64,000 nt of DNA from Rothia halotolerans (GTDB taxonomy: Bacteria; Actinomycetota; Actinomycetes; Actinomycetales; Micrococcaceae). The DNA lies in assembly GCF_004136635.1 (NCBI RefSeq), contig NZ_NOIU01000003.1, forward strand, positions 1-64,000, given 5' to 3'. A program made the position numbers and the translations under genes. This document shows, piece after piece, positions 48,689 to 57,328 of the stretch. The notes under the pieces were generated by a model that did no database searches, was not told where the DNA came from, and saw only the letters and a list, made by a program, of their open reading frames with translations. Within the stretch, counting starts at the first letter, position 1; the number at the start of each line of letters is the position of its first letter.

Positions 48689-49843
48689 TCAGGCCGTGGC
48701 GACCCCGAACAGCAGCCCCAGCAGGTACGTGGCCGCGGCCGCCCCGTACCCGATGAGGAGCTGGCGCAGCCCGCGCTTCAGCGGCGAGGCCCCCGAGAGC
48801 AGTCCCACCACGGCGCCGGTGCCCAGCAGCGCGACGCCCACCAGGACCAGCGAGATCGTCATGGCCACCCACGAGGAGAGGCCGAAGAGGTAGGGGAGGA
48901 TCGGGATGATCGCGCCCGAGGCGAAGAAGCAGAAGCTCGACGCCGCCGCCCCCAGGTCGGTGCCCAGGGCCACGTTCCCGGCACCCTCCTCCGCGGCGTC
49001 GTCCCCCACCGGGTCGCGATGTGACAGGGACGGGTCGCAGTCGCAGTCGAAGTAGCCGAACCGCTCCTGGGTGCGGTGCCTGGCCGACTCCGGGTCCATG
49101 CCGCGGGCGCGGTAGAGCAGCTCGAGCTCGTTGGCGTCGATGTCCAGGTCCGGCGCCACCGAGAGGGTCACCTGCGTGGGCCGCGAGGCGTCCAGCAGCT
49201 CGCGCTGGGAGCGCACCGAGACGAACTCGCCGGCTCCCATGCTCAGCGCACCGGCCAGCAGACCCGCGATGCCGCTCAGCAGGACCATCTGCGGGGAGGC
49301 CCCCGAGGCGCCGATGCCCATGATCAGGGCGACGTTGGAGACCAGGCCGTCGTTGGCGCCGAAGACGGCGGCGCGGAAGTTGCCGGAGAGCTTCTCCCGG
49401 CCGTTGGTGGCCAGGGCCCGCACGATCTCCTCGTGCACGGCCTCGTCCGCGGCCATCGCGTCGGTGGCGTCGGGGTCCTCGGCGTAGGGGGAGCGACCCT
49501 CGGCCCGCTGGGCCAGGGCCAGGACGAACACGGTGCCGAAGTGCCGGGCCATGAAGCGCAGGAGGAACGAGGCGGGGGAGGGGCGCGGGCTCGGGGAGGC
49601 GTGCTCGCCGAGCATCTTCTCCCAGTGGGCGCGGTGCCGGCCCTCGGCCTCCGACATCTCGCGGAGGATCTCGGCCTCCCTGCCGGAGGAGCGCTCGGAG
49701 AGCTCGCGGTAGAGCTGCGCCTCGGCGATCTCCTCGGCCAGATAGCCGCGCCAGCGGCGGATCTGCGAGCGGGAGGGGTCCAGGGCGCGGATCTCGGAGG
49801 TGGTGGGGGCCGTACGGGGTGTGCGCTCGGGGGTTCGGTCCAT
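48689..49843 (-). CDS. VIT1/CCC1-type transporter with N-terminal ferritin-like domain
   Basis: A 384-residue protein. Residues about 28-150 look like a ferritin-like di-metal helix bundle (EEIAEAQLYREL, EAEGRHRAHWEKM). Residues about 160-384 are a VIT1/CCC1 transporter with FGANDGLVSNVALIMG and GALSMGAGEFVSVRSQ, which are hallmarks of iron/manganese vacuolar-type exporters, and five helices. A Cys/Asp-rich loop (FDCDCDPSLSH) sits in the metal-binding domain between helices 2 and 3. It probably exports Fe(II) or Mn(II). The ATG at 49843 is where the family begins. A large hairpin structure lies 51 bases upstream in the leader. Confidence 0.87.
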   Translation of the reverse strand: MDRTPERTPRTAPTTSEIRALDPSRSQIRRWRGYLAEEIAEAQLYRELSERSSGREAEILREMSEAEGRHRAHWEKMLGEHASPSPRPSPASFLLRFMARHFGTVFVLALAQRAEGRSPYAEDPDATDAMAADEAVHEEIVRALATNGREKLSGNFRAAVFGANDGLVSNVALIMGIGASGASPQMVLLSGIAGLLAGALSMGAGEFVSVRSQRELLDASRPTQVTLSVAPDLDIDANELELLYRARGMDPESARHRTQERFGYFDCDCDPSLSHRDPVGDDAAEEGAGNVALGTDLGAAASSFCFFASGAIIPILPYLFGLSSWVAMTISLVLVGVALLGTGAVVGLLSGASPLKRGLRQLLIGYGAAAATYLLGLLFGVATA

Positions 49844-49893
49844 GGCGGTCTCGCTTCCGGGCCGGGCCGCGCCGCGCCGCCCGGGGCGCTCAC

Positions 49894-49956
49894 GAGACCT
49901 CGGCCCTCTCGGCGGGTGCTGACGCACCCGTGATCTGTCATCGGGCCGAAGGTCTC
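49894..49956 (-). promoter_or_regulatory. Highly structured leader element upstream of the VIT1 gene
   Basis: On the minus strand GAGACCTTCGGCCC (49956-49943) pairs with GGGCCGAGGTCTC (49906-49894), 13 base pairs with one bulged T. The enclosed 36 bases hold a second perfect stem CGGGTGC-GTCA-GCACCCG and an asymmetric internal loop (GATGACAGATCA on one side, CCGAGAG on the other). It does not match a riboswitch class I know. Confidence 0.5.
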
Positions 49957-50037
49957 GCTCGCCCGGCCGCGGTCTGCGAGGCCGCGGGACCGGGTGGTGC
50001 GCCGGGACGGAGTCCAGCATGTCGACGCACCGCCTGG

Positions 50038-50055
50038 GAGGGCCCTGAGGCCCTC
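50038..50055 (-). terminator. Hairpin after the MFS gene
   Basis: GAGGGCC pairs with GGCCCTC around a 4-base loop, about 65 bases beyond the stop codon of the upstream MFS gene. It is a weak intrinsic terminator candidate without T-run. Confidence 0.4.
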
Positions 50056-50119
50056 GCGTGGGAGCTACTCCCCTTCGTCGCGGTCGATTCTACCCGGGCG
50101 AGCGAGCCCCCGGCCAGCC

Positions 50120-51367
50120 TCAGGAGTGGCGTTCGCCACTTCCACGCCGCAGGACGGGGAGGGCCACGGCGCTGCCCGCGACCACGAGCACGGCGCAGAA
50201 GGCCCCGGTCAGCGGCCAGCCTCCGGCCTCGTAGAAGAAGCCGCCCAGCCACCCGACCAGGGCCGAGCCGAGGTAGTAGAAGACGTTGTACAGCGCGGTC
50301 CCCTGGGCGCGCGCTGCACCGGCGAGCTGGCCGGTCCATCCCGAGGCGACCGAGTGCGCCGCGAAGAATCCCATGGTGAGCAGCACGATCCCGGTCAGCA
50401 CCCAGCCGAAGGGCTGCAGCACGGTCAGCCCCAGGCCGAGCAGCATCACCGCGATCCCCAGCGTCGTGACCCGCATGGCTCCCCAGCGGGCGACGAGCCG
50501 TCCCGCCGCGGTCGAGGTGAACGTCCCCGAGAGGTAGGCCAGGAAGATGAGGGCGATCGCGGTCTGGGACAGCAGGTAGGGCGGGGCCTCCAGCTTGTAG
50601 GAGACGTAGTTGTAGACGGTGACGAAGGCGCCCATCAGGATGAAGGCCAGCAGGAAGAGGCTGAGCATCGCGGGGTTCCTCAGATGCCCGGCGATGCGGT
50701 CCACCGTCTGCCGCAGGGCGCCCTGCGCCGGCGCGGGGGAGAACCTCCTCGCCCGGGGCACCAGGACGACGAAGGCCACGGCCGCCCCCGCGCCGACGAC
50801 CGAGACCCCGGTCAGCGCCATCCGCCAGTCCCCGGTGAGCTGCGTGAGGGGACCCGCGATCAGCCGGCCCGAGAGCCCGCCGATGGTGGTGCCCGAGACG
50901 TACAGGCCCGTGGCCAGCCCCGCGTGCAGGGCATGGGTCTCCTCGGTGATGTAGGCGACCGCGACGCCGGCCATCCCGGCCAGGGCGGCGCCCTGCAGGA
51001 AGCGCAGCCCCAGCAGCAGTCCGTACTGGGGGATCCACGGGATGATCAGGCCGAGCAGGGTCGCGGCGCACACCGCGGTGATCATGGCCGGGACCTTGCC
51101 CCACCGGTCGGCGACGTAGGTCCACGGGAGGGCGAAGAGGGCGAGGCCGAGCGTGCCGGCCGAGACCATCAGGGCTCCGGAGGCGGCGTCGACCCCGAGG
51201 TCGGCGGAGATGGAGGGAAGGACGGGCTGGGGCGAGTAGAGCTGCGCGAAGGTCGCGACGCCGGCGCAGAACATCGCGATGAGCATCCGGGTGAATCCGG
51301 CGGTCCCCCGGCGGTGCCCCCGCCAGACCTCGTCGTCGGACGAACCGTCGCTGAGAGCCCCGCTCAC
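50120..51367 (-). CDS. MFS transporter (YnfM-like)
   Basis: A 415-residue transporter with about twelve membrane helices. FAQLYSPQPVLPSISADLGV before helix 2 and the VADRWGKVPAM loop resemble the YnfM/arabinose-efflux branch of the major facilitator superfamily. The substrate is unknown. It starts with GTG and follows the upstream gene by 60 bases in the same direction, so the two may be one transcript. Confidence 0.82.
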   Translation of the reverse strand: MSGALSDGSSDDEVWRGHRRGTAGFTRMLIAMFCAGVATFAQLYSPQPVLPSISADLGVDAASGALMVSAGTLGLALFALPWTYVADRWGKVPAMITAVCAATLLGLIIPWIPQYGLLLGLRFLQGAALAGMAGVAVAYITEETHALHAGLATGLYVSGTTIGGLSGRLIAGPLTQLTGDWRMALTGVSVVGAGAAVAFVVLVPRARRFSPAPAQGALRQTVDRIAGHLRNPAMLSLFLLAFILMGAFVTVYNYVSYKLEAPPYLLSQTAIALIFLAYLSGTFTSTAAGRLVARWGAMRVTTLGIAVMLLGLGLTVLQPFGWVLTGIVLLTMGFFAAHSVASGWTGQLAGAARAQGTALYNVFYYLGSALVGWLGGFFYEAGGWPLTGAFCAVLVVAGSAVALPVLRRGSGERHS

Positions 51368-51427
51368 CTGATCGATACCCCGTTCCTGTGACGTCCGCGC
51401 GGGCCCGGCTGCGGCCCGCCCACCACC

Positions 51428-52861
51428 CTACGCCTTCGTGGAGCGGTCGGCGCCGGCGCCGCGTGCGGGCGGCTCCGGGGCCGAGGGGGCGGCGTCGCGG
51501 GCGTCCGACACGGCGCCGGAGCCCCACCGGAAGCGGTACGGGTCGGGGCACCCGCGGCCGTAGCGCAGCCCCTCGACGACGGCGCCCGCGGCCTCCTCCA
51601 CGGCCAGGCGCGTCCGGGCCCAGTTGGGCTGCTCCTCGCCGGGGGCCCCCCAGCCGGTCTCCACGAGGTAGTCCTCGTCGATCGGCCAGGCGATGGCGGG
51701 CAGATAGTCCTCGGAGACCAGCAGCACGGCGACGCCGCCCGGCCCGGTGAAGGCCTGGGCATAGGGGAAGTCCCCGCCGGTGTTGCCCGTCTCGTACTCG
51801 ACCGTGAGGAAGTGGTTCCACGGCAGTCCCGCCAGCGCGGAGCGCAGCTCCTCCTCGAGGTCCTGCCAGGCGGACTCGTCGCCGATGGCCTCCTCCTGGA
51901 CGTGCTCCACCACGCCGATGCCGCGGTCGGTCCAGCGCTGCGGCGACCATGTGCCGGAGGCATCGGCGGGGGTGCGCTCCTCCGTGGTCCGCCAGGGCCC
52001 GGTCCAGCCGCGGCGCCGGGGGTCCTCGGAGATCGCCTCGCCCGCGCCGATGAGCTCCCGGCCCCGGGAGAGAGCGCGCAGCCAGGAGCCGTAGCGGTGC
52101 CGGACGGAGGCCAGGGTGGGGCGCTGGACGCCCTCGGCCATGGTCGACCAGCGGCCGTAGAAGATGGCCTGCGGCTGCCGGCCGTTGCGGACGCAGTAGG
52201 CGAGGAAGTCGGCGATGATGGACCGGAAGCGGGCCTCGGAGAACTCGGGGTCGTGCTCGATCTCCCGGCTGAGCGGGCGCAGGCCCACGGCCAGCAGGGC
52301 CCGGTCCCAGGAGCCCTCGCCGAGCCGCTCGGCGACCTCCTGCGCGGTGGGCGGCCAGGCGCCCGCGCCGCCGTCGTCCAGCCGCCGGAGGCTCTCGGGC
52401 GGGTCGAGGCGGAAGTCGCTGTACTCGGCCCGGGTCACGCTCGTGTGCGGGTACTGCGTCAGGAAGCGCAGAGTGGCGCCGATCCTGCCGTAGATCTCCG
52501 CGGCGTCCCCCGGGGCGACGTCGTTCAGCGCGAAGAAGTCGCTGATCGTCTGCAGGGTGATCGGGTCCACGTGCGCGACGGCGTGCGCCCGGTCGGTGCC
52601 GAGGTCGAAGAGGTCGTTGACGGCGAGCCAGAGGGCCACGGCCGTCATGGTGGAGCCGGAGGACTCCTCGGAGTGGTTCACGAAGGCCCAGCGGTCGTCG
52701 GACAGCGCCCGCTCGATCATCTTCCGCGGCAGCTCGGGATAGAGGGTGCGGAGGCGGAAGCGCGCCTGGCGGCGTGTCCAGTCGCCCTGGACGAGCGCGT
52801 CGAAGAGGTGCCCGTGGGCGTCCACGAATTCGCGGTACTCCTCGATGGATGACTCGTCCAT
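51428..52861 (-). CDS. Large unassigned protein with HNR-like and TY-Chap-like regions
   Basis: A 477-residue soluble protein I cannot assign. The N-terminal third is helical and charged. The middle (about 165-280) contains two segments like the small homing-endonuclease-associated repeats: SWDRALLAVGLRP and RHRYGSWLRALSRG, each a helix-turn-helix-like unit. The last 120 residues (WNHFLTVEYETGN, GGVAVLLVSEDYLP, LVETGWGAPGEEQPNWAR) resemble the TY-Chap chaperone-like domain of actinobacterial proteins. The tail is Pro/Ala-rich. No catalytic residues stand out. GAAGGG precedes the ATG. Both domain guesses are from memory of the families and need a profile search. Confidence 0.6.
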   Translation of the reverse strand: MDESSIEEYREFVDAHGHLFDALVQGDWTRRQARFRLRTLYPELPRKMIERALSDDRWAFVNHSEESSGSTMTAVALWLAVNDLFDLGTDRAHAVAHVDPITLQTISDFFALNDVAPGDAAEIYGRIGATLRFLTQYPHTSVTRAEYSDFRLDPPESLRRLDDGGAGAWPPTAQEVAERLGEGSWDRALLAVGLRPLSREIEHDPEFSEARFRSIIADFLAYCVRNGRQPQAIFYGRWSTMAEGVQRPTLASVRHRYGSWLRALSRGRELIGAGEAISEDPRRRGWTGPWRTTEERTPADASGTWSPQRWTDRGIGVVEHVQEEAIGDESAWQDLEEELRSALAGLPWNHFLTVEYETGNTGGDFPYAQAFTGPGGVAVLLVSEDYLPAIAWPIDEDYLVETGWGAPGEEQPNWARTRLAVEEAAGAVVEGLRYGRGCPDPYRFRWGSGAVSDARDAAPSAPEPPARGAGADRSTKA

Positions 52862-53110
52862 GCACCCTTCAATTCCAAGGTCGTTCGGCGGACTCTTCCT
52901 GCCCGGCGGCTGATGATGCGCGGCGTGTCACCGGGACGTGATGCGGCGGATCGGGGCGGTACGTCCGAGACTAGGTCGGTTCCCTCGCGCTGCCAAGAGA
53001 CTCGCTCGATGTTACTCGATGCAACGCGGGCCCGCACCCGGCCCCGGAGGGTGCGATCCGGGGGCCGGCAGACCTCCCCGGCACGGGCGGAGGTGGGCGG
53101 AGAGGGGGAC
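52862..53110. other. Gene-free stretch
   Basis: Upstream region of the unassigned 477-residue protein and downstream region of the aldo/keto reductase. Apart from the reductase terminator that follows, I see no gene or conserved RNA. Confidence 0.5.
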
Positions 53111-53154
53111 GGCGACGGCCCCGGGCGGCCTCGGAGCCGCCCGGGGCCGTCGCC
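53111..53154 (-). terminator. Aldo/keto reductase terminator
   Basis: A perfect 19-bp stem (53111-53129 with 53136-53154) with a 6-base loop, 9 bases after the reductase stop codon. There is no U-tract. Confidence 0.8.
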
Positions 53155-53163
53155 GGGAGGGCG

Positions 53164-53997
53164 CTAGACGCCCTTCTCGGGGTTGGCGCCGATGCGCCCG
53201 TTCCGCCGGGTGAGGGTGCTGATGGAGCGCACCTCGTCGGACGAGAGCTCGATCTCCAGGGCGCCGTAGTTCTCGGTGATGCGGTCCGGGGTCACCGACT
53301 TGGGGATGACGATGTTCCCCAGTGCCAGGTGCCACGCGATGACGACCTGCCCCGGCGTCGCGCCGTGCCGCTCCGCGATGTCGGTGACGACCTGCTCCTG
53401 CAGGACCTTCCCGCCCTGGCCGAGCGGGGACCAGGCCTCGGTCCTGATCCCGAGCTCCTCGTTGACCGCGCGCATGTGCTCCTGGTTGAAGTGGGGGTGG
53501 AGCTCGATCTGGTGCACGGCCGGGGTCACGCCGGTCGCCTCGACGATCTCGCGCAGCTCCTTCTCGGCGAAGTTCGAGACACCGATGGAGACGACCTTGC
53601 CCTGCCGCTGCAGCTCGATGAGGGCCTTCCAGGAGTCCAGGTAGGTGCCCTGGGAGGGCTGGGCCCAGTGGATGAGGTACAGGTCCACCGGCTTCCTCAG
53701 CCGCAGCCGCTCGGCCGAGGCGTCGAAGGCCTCCAGGGCGGACTCGTAGCCCTGGTCCTCGTTCCACAGCTTGGTGGTCACGTAGACCTCTGCCACGTCC
53801 ACCGGCGAGTTCTTGATGGCGCGGCCCACGCCGTCCTCGTTCCCGTAGGCCTGGGCGGTGTCGACGTGGCGGAATCCGGCGTCGAGGGCCAGGCCCACGA
53901 CCTCCTCCGCGGTGTCGTCATCGACCTGCCAGACGCCGTAGCCGAGCTGGGGGATGGCGCTGCCGTCGTTGAGAATGGTCATCGGTGAATCGGTCAT
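53164..53997 (-). CDS. Aldo/keto reductase
   Basis: A 277-residue NADPH-dependent oxidoreductase of the 2,5-diketo-gluconate-reductase-like group. The catalytic tetrad is complete: Asp46, Tyr51 (TAQAYGNE), Lys76 (TTKLWN) and His110 (LYLIHW). The nucleotide-site segment IPKSVTPDRITEN is near the end. It reduces aldehydes or ketones; the substrate is unknown. It lies 206 bases downstream of the choline oxidase in the same direction, which may mean a separate promoter. AGGAAGGA precedes the ATG at 53997. A role in detoxifying aldehydes from choline oxidation is only a guess. Confidence 0.9.
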   Translation of the reverse strand: MTDSPMTILNDGSAIPQLGYGVWQVDDDTAEEVVGLALDAGFRHVDTAQAYGNEDGVGRAIKNSPVDVAEVYVTTKLWNEDQGYESALEAFDASAERLRLRKPVDLYLIHWAQPSQGTYLDSWKALIELQRQGKVVSIGVSNFAEKELREIVEATGVTPAVHQIELHPHFNQEHMRAVNEELGIRTEAWSPLGQGGKVLQEQVVTDIAERHGATPGQVVIAWHLALGNIVIPKSVTPDRITENYGALEIELSSDEVRSISTLTRRNGRIGANPEKGV

Positions 53998-54203
53998 CGT
54001 GATCCTTCCTGATGGGATGGGACCCCCGGGCCCCGCCGGCGCGCCGGGCGCGTCGGCGGGGTTCCAGAGATACTCACGAGTCTGCCGCCATGCGCCGCGT
54101 GAGTCGAGGGGGCGCGCCTCTCGGGTGTTCCGCGCTCGGCGGATTCCGCCTGCAGCGCGGGACAGCGTCGCGGGCGGGCCCCGACGCCGGCGGAGGTCCG
54201 CCC

Positions 54204-55796
54204 CTACGCGTCCTCGGTGATCAGCTCCGCGGCGCGCTCGCCGATCATGAAGCAGGTGATGTTCGGGTTCACCGTGGTGATCTCCGGCATGACCGAGGCG
54301 TCCGCGACCCGCAGGCCGGTGACGCCCTTGACCCGCAGGCGGGAGTCGAGCGGGGAGAGCTCGTCGTTGTCCGCTCCCATGCGGACCGTCCCCACGGGGT
54401 GGTAGACGGTGTTGTGGGTGTCCCGGACGTAGCCGGCGAGCTCCTCGTCGCTCTGCAGGTCCTCGCCGGGGAACTGCTCGGCGCCCCTCCACTCGGCCAG
54501 GGCCGGCTGGGAGGCGATCCGGCGGGCGGTGCGCAGGCCCTCGATCATGACCTTCATGTCGTAGCCCTCGTCGTCGGTGAAGTACCGGGGGTCCACCTTC
54601 GGCTTGTCCCGGAAGTCCAGCGAGCGCAGGCGCACGGTCCCGCGGGAGCGTGCGTGCGGCACGTTGGGGGTCAGGCAGAAGACGTTCTCCGAGCTGGGGA
54701 AGCCCCGGCGCAGGGTGTGCATGTCGAAGTTGACCGAGCCGTAGTGCATCATGAAGTTCGGCCGGCCGGCCAGCTCGTCGTCGAAGCCGGAGTCGACGCT
54801 GGTGAAGATGCCGATCTCCCACCACTGCGTCGAGTCCTGCACCATGGGCTTCTTGGCCTCCCACTGGATGACGGCCTCGGGGTGGTCCTGCAGGTGCGAG
54901 CCCACCCCGGGGGAGTCCACCACGGGCTCGACGCCGACCTCCCGCAGGTGCTCCGCGGGGCCGATGCCCGAGAGCATCAGCAGCTTGGGCGTGTCGATCG
55001 CCCCGGCCGAGAGGAGGACCTCGCGGCGGGCGGCGATGGTCCGCGGCGAGCCGAAGGCGTTGTCCACGACCTCGACGCCGGTCGCCCGCCGATCCCCGTC
55101 CAGCAGCACCCGCTTGACCTGCGTCCCGGTGATCAGGTGGAAGTTCCCCCGGTCCCGGATCGGGTGGATGTAGGAGACCGACGACGACGCCCGCGTCCCA
55201 TCCGCCTGCCGGTTGATCTGGAAGAAGCTCGCGCCGTTGGCCACGGTCTCCCCGGAGTTGAACCGCGCCCGCGGGATGCCGGCCTGCTCGCACGCGTCGA
55301 GCACCGCGACGCCGCAGGGGTCCTCGGGCGGGACGTTCATCAGGTGCACCGGACCGGAGTCGCCGTGGTGCTCCCCGCCCGGGGTGCCGGCGTCCTCGTT
55401 GGTCTCCAGCTGCCGGTACAGGCGGAAGGCGTTCTCGGCGTCCCAGCCCTGCGCGCCGTGCACCGACTCCCACTCGTCCATGTCCTCCCGCGGCGCCCAG
55501 AAGGCGATGCAGGAGTTGTGCGAGGAGCAGCCGCCCATCACCTTGGCGCGGGCCATGCGCATGAAGGAGTTGCCGTTCTCCTGGGGCTCGATCTGGTAGT
55601 CCCAGTCGTATCCGGACTCCAGCAGCTCCATCCAGCGGTTGAGCCGCAGGACCTCGTCGACGTCGGCGTCGTCGGGCCCCGCCTCGATCAGCGCGACCTG
55701 GGCCCCCGGGTTCTTCTCCGAGAGCCGTGCAGCCGCGGCCGCCCCGGAGGAGCCGCCGCCGACCACGACGTAGTCGAATTCCTGGTTCTCTGCCAT
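54204..55796 (-). CDS. codA: Choline oxidase (GMC flavoprotein)
   Basis: A 530-residue GMC oxidoreductase closely resembling choline oxidase of Arthrobacter globiformis, which oxidises choline to glycine betaine with oxygen, releasing hydrogen peroxide. FAD fold VVVGGGSSGAAAAARL is at 10-25, the FAD-linking histidine equivalent is His93 in MGGCSSHNSCIAFWAPRED, and the catalytic pair is His466 (YHPVGTVRMG) and Asn510 (TVNPNIT). The segment RWMELLESGYDWDY is characteristic. This is a better match than BetA-type choline dehydrogenase. It is 24 bases downstream of the aldehyde dehydrogenase gene. No catalase is adjacent. Confidence 0.92.
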   Translation of the reverse strand: MAENQEFDYVVVGGGSSGAAAAARLSEKNPGAQVALIEAGPDDADVDEVLRLNRWMELLESGYDWDYQIEPQENGNSFMRMARAKVMGGCSSHNSCIAFWAPREDMDEWESVHGAQGWDAENAFRLYRQLETNEDAGTPGGEHHGDSGPVHLMNVPPEDPCGVAVLDACEQAGIPRARFNSGETVANGASFFQINRQADGTRASSSVSYIHPIRDRGNFHLITGTQVKRVLLDGDRRATGVEVVDNAFGSPRTIAARREVLLSAGAIDTPKLLMLSGIGPAEHLREVGVEPVVDSPGVGSHLQDHPEAVIQWEAKKPMVQDSTQWWEIGIFTSVDSGFDDELAGRPNFMMHYGSVNFDMHTLRRGFPSSENVFCLTPNVPHARSRGTVRLRSLDFRDKPKVDPRYFTDDEGYDMKVMIEGLRTARRIASQPALAEWRGAEQFPGEDLQSDEELAGYVRDTHNTVYHPVGTVRMGADNDELSPLDSRLRVKGVTGLRVADASVMPEITTVNPNITCFMIGERAAELITEDA

Positions 55797-55820
55797 TGCT
55801 GCGATCCCTCTCCTCGGTCC

Positions 55821-57293
55821 CTACTTCTCGTCGCTGAACCAGCCGGTCACGGCCGGGGCGGTGTTGTGGTAGATGTGCTTGGTCTCGGTGTACTCGGCCA
55901 TCCCGTGCAGGCCCAGCTCCCGGCCGGTGCCGGACTGCTTCATGCCGCCCCACTCCGCCTGGGGCAGGTAGGGGTGGAAGTCGTTGATCCAGATGGTCCC
56001 GTGGCGCAAGCGGGAGGCCACGCGTTCGGCCCGGCCCGCGTCACCGGTCCAGACCGCTCCGGCCAGCCCGTAGAACGTGTCGTTGGCGGTGGCCACGGCC
56101 TCGTCCTCGGTGCCGAAGGTCTCGATGGTGACGACGGGGCCGAAGGCCTCGTCGACGACCAGGCTCATGCCGCGCTCGACCCGGTCGATGACGGTCGGGA
56201 GGTAGTAGTAGCCCTGCTCGAGCTCCCCGGTGCCCCACTCGCCGCCGCAGCGCACGCGGGCGCCCTCCTCGACGCCGGCCTTCACGTAGTCGGTGACCTT
56301 CTGCCGGTGCTCGGCGGAGATCAGCGGGCCGGACTCGGCGCTCTCGTCGAAGGGCCCGCCCAGCCGGATGTTCCGCGCCCGGCGGACCAGCTCGTCGGTG
56401 AAGCGCTCGGCGATCGACTCCTCGACGACGATCCTGGCGCCCGCCGAGCACACCTGGCCCGAGTGGACGAAGGCGCCGTTGAGGGCGTTGTCCACGGCGG
56501 CGTCGAAGTCGGCGTCGGCGAAGATCACGTTGGGGTTCTTGCCGCCCAGCTCCAGGGCGACCTTCTTGACCGTCTCGGCGGCCGAGGCGGCGATCTTCCG
56601 GCCGGTGACCAGCCCGCCGGTGAAGGAGACCAGGTCGACGTCCGGGTGGGAGGACAGCGGCGCGCCGGCCTCGGCGCCCGCGCCCAGCACGAGGTTGGCG
56701 ACGCCGGCCGGCAGCCCCAGCTCGTCCAGCACGTCCATCAGCAGGATCGCGGTGTGCGGGGTCAGCTCGGCGGGCTTGAGGACGAAGGCGTTGCCGGCGG
56801 CCAGGGCGGGGGCGACCTTCCAGGCCACCTGCAGCAGCGGGTAGTTCCAGGGGGTGATCATGCCGCACACGCCCACCGGCTCGCTCACGACCTTGGAGAC
56901 CACCGCGGGGTCCCCGGCGTCGACGACGCGGCCCGCCTCCTGGCCCGCGACCTTCCCGTAGTACTGGAAGCAGCTGGCGATGTCGTCCATGTCGATCTGC
57001 GACTCGACGAAGCGCTTGCCGGTGTCCAGCGACTCGGCGCGGGCGAACTCGTCCTTGCGCTCGCGCAGGCGGGCGGCGACGCGGAGCAGGAAGTCGCCGC
57101 GCTCGGGGGCGGTGACGTCCCAGGCCCCGGCGTCGAAGGCCCGGCGGGCGGCCGCGATGGCAGCCTCGGTGTCGGCGGAGGTGGCCTCGGCGACCACGCC
57201 CACCTCGCTGCCGTCGGCCGGGCAGTGGATGGTGCGGGTGCCGCCCTGGCGGGCGGACACCCAGCGGCCGTCGATGAACAGGGTCTCGCTCAT
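55821..57293 (-). CDS. betB: Betaine-aldehyde dehydrogenase
   Basis: A 490-residue NAD-dependent aldehyde dehydrogenase. The catalytic Cys282 is in GQVCSAGARI, the general base Glu is in LELGGKN near 248, and PWNYPLLQ near 150 shapes the coenzyme site. Context makes betaine aldehyde the likely substrate, giving glycine betaine. The ATG at 57293 follows AAAGGAAC. It sits between the choline transporter and choline oxidase genes. Since choline oxidase alone can carry out both oxidations, this enzyme probably clears betaine aldehyde that escapes. Confidence 0.9.
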   Translation of the reverse strand: MSETLFIDGRWVSARQGGTRTIHCPADGSEVGVVAEATSADTEAAIAAARRAFDAGAWDVTAPERGDFLLRVAARLRERKDEFARAESLDTGKRFVESQIDMDDIASCFQYYGKVAGQEAGRVVDAGDPAVVSKVVSEPVGVCGMITPWNYPLLQVAWKVAPALAAGNAFVLKPAELTPHTAILLMDVLDELGLPAGVANLVLGAGAEAGAPLSSHPDVDLVSFTGGLVTGRKIAASAAETVKKVALELGGKNPNVIFADADFDAAVDNALNGAFVHSGQVCSAGARIVVEESIAERFTDELVRRARNIRLGGPFDESAESGPLISAEHRQKVTDYVKAGVEEGARVRCGGEWGTGELEQGYYYLPTVIDRVERGMSLVVDEAFGPVVTIETFGTEDEAVATANDTFYGLAGAVWTGDAGRAERVASRLRHGTIWINDFHPYLPQAEWGGMKQSGTGRELGLHGMAEYTETKHIYHNTAPAVTGWFSDEK

Positions 57294-57328
57294 GGTGTTC
57301 CTTTCGTCGGTTCTCAACGTCTGAAGAT

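Noticed and set aside
49894..49956. Thiamine pyrophosphate riboswitch upstream of the VIT1 gene
   Set aside because: A CCGAGAGGG stretch recalls the TPP CTGAGAGGG motif, but the second conserved block (CTGATCTGG...AATGCC) is missing and the gene is a metal transporter.
54204..55796. Choline dehydrogenase (BetA)
   Set aside because: The protein matches the choline oxidase type in the region around the FAD-linked His and the active-site His/Asn, and its segment RWMELLESGYDWDY is typical of the oxidase.
53164..55953. A continuous 929-residue frame joining the aldo/keto reductase to sequence antisense-shifted over choline oxidase
   Set aside because: Only the last 277 residues are protein-like; the rest is an out-of-frame reading of codA. 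The reductase has its own ATG and ribosome site at 53997.
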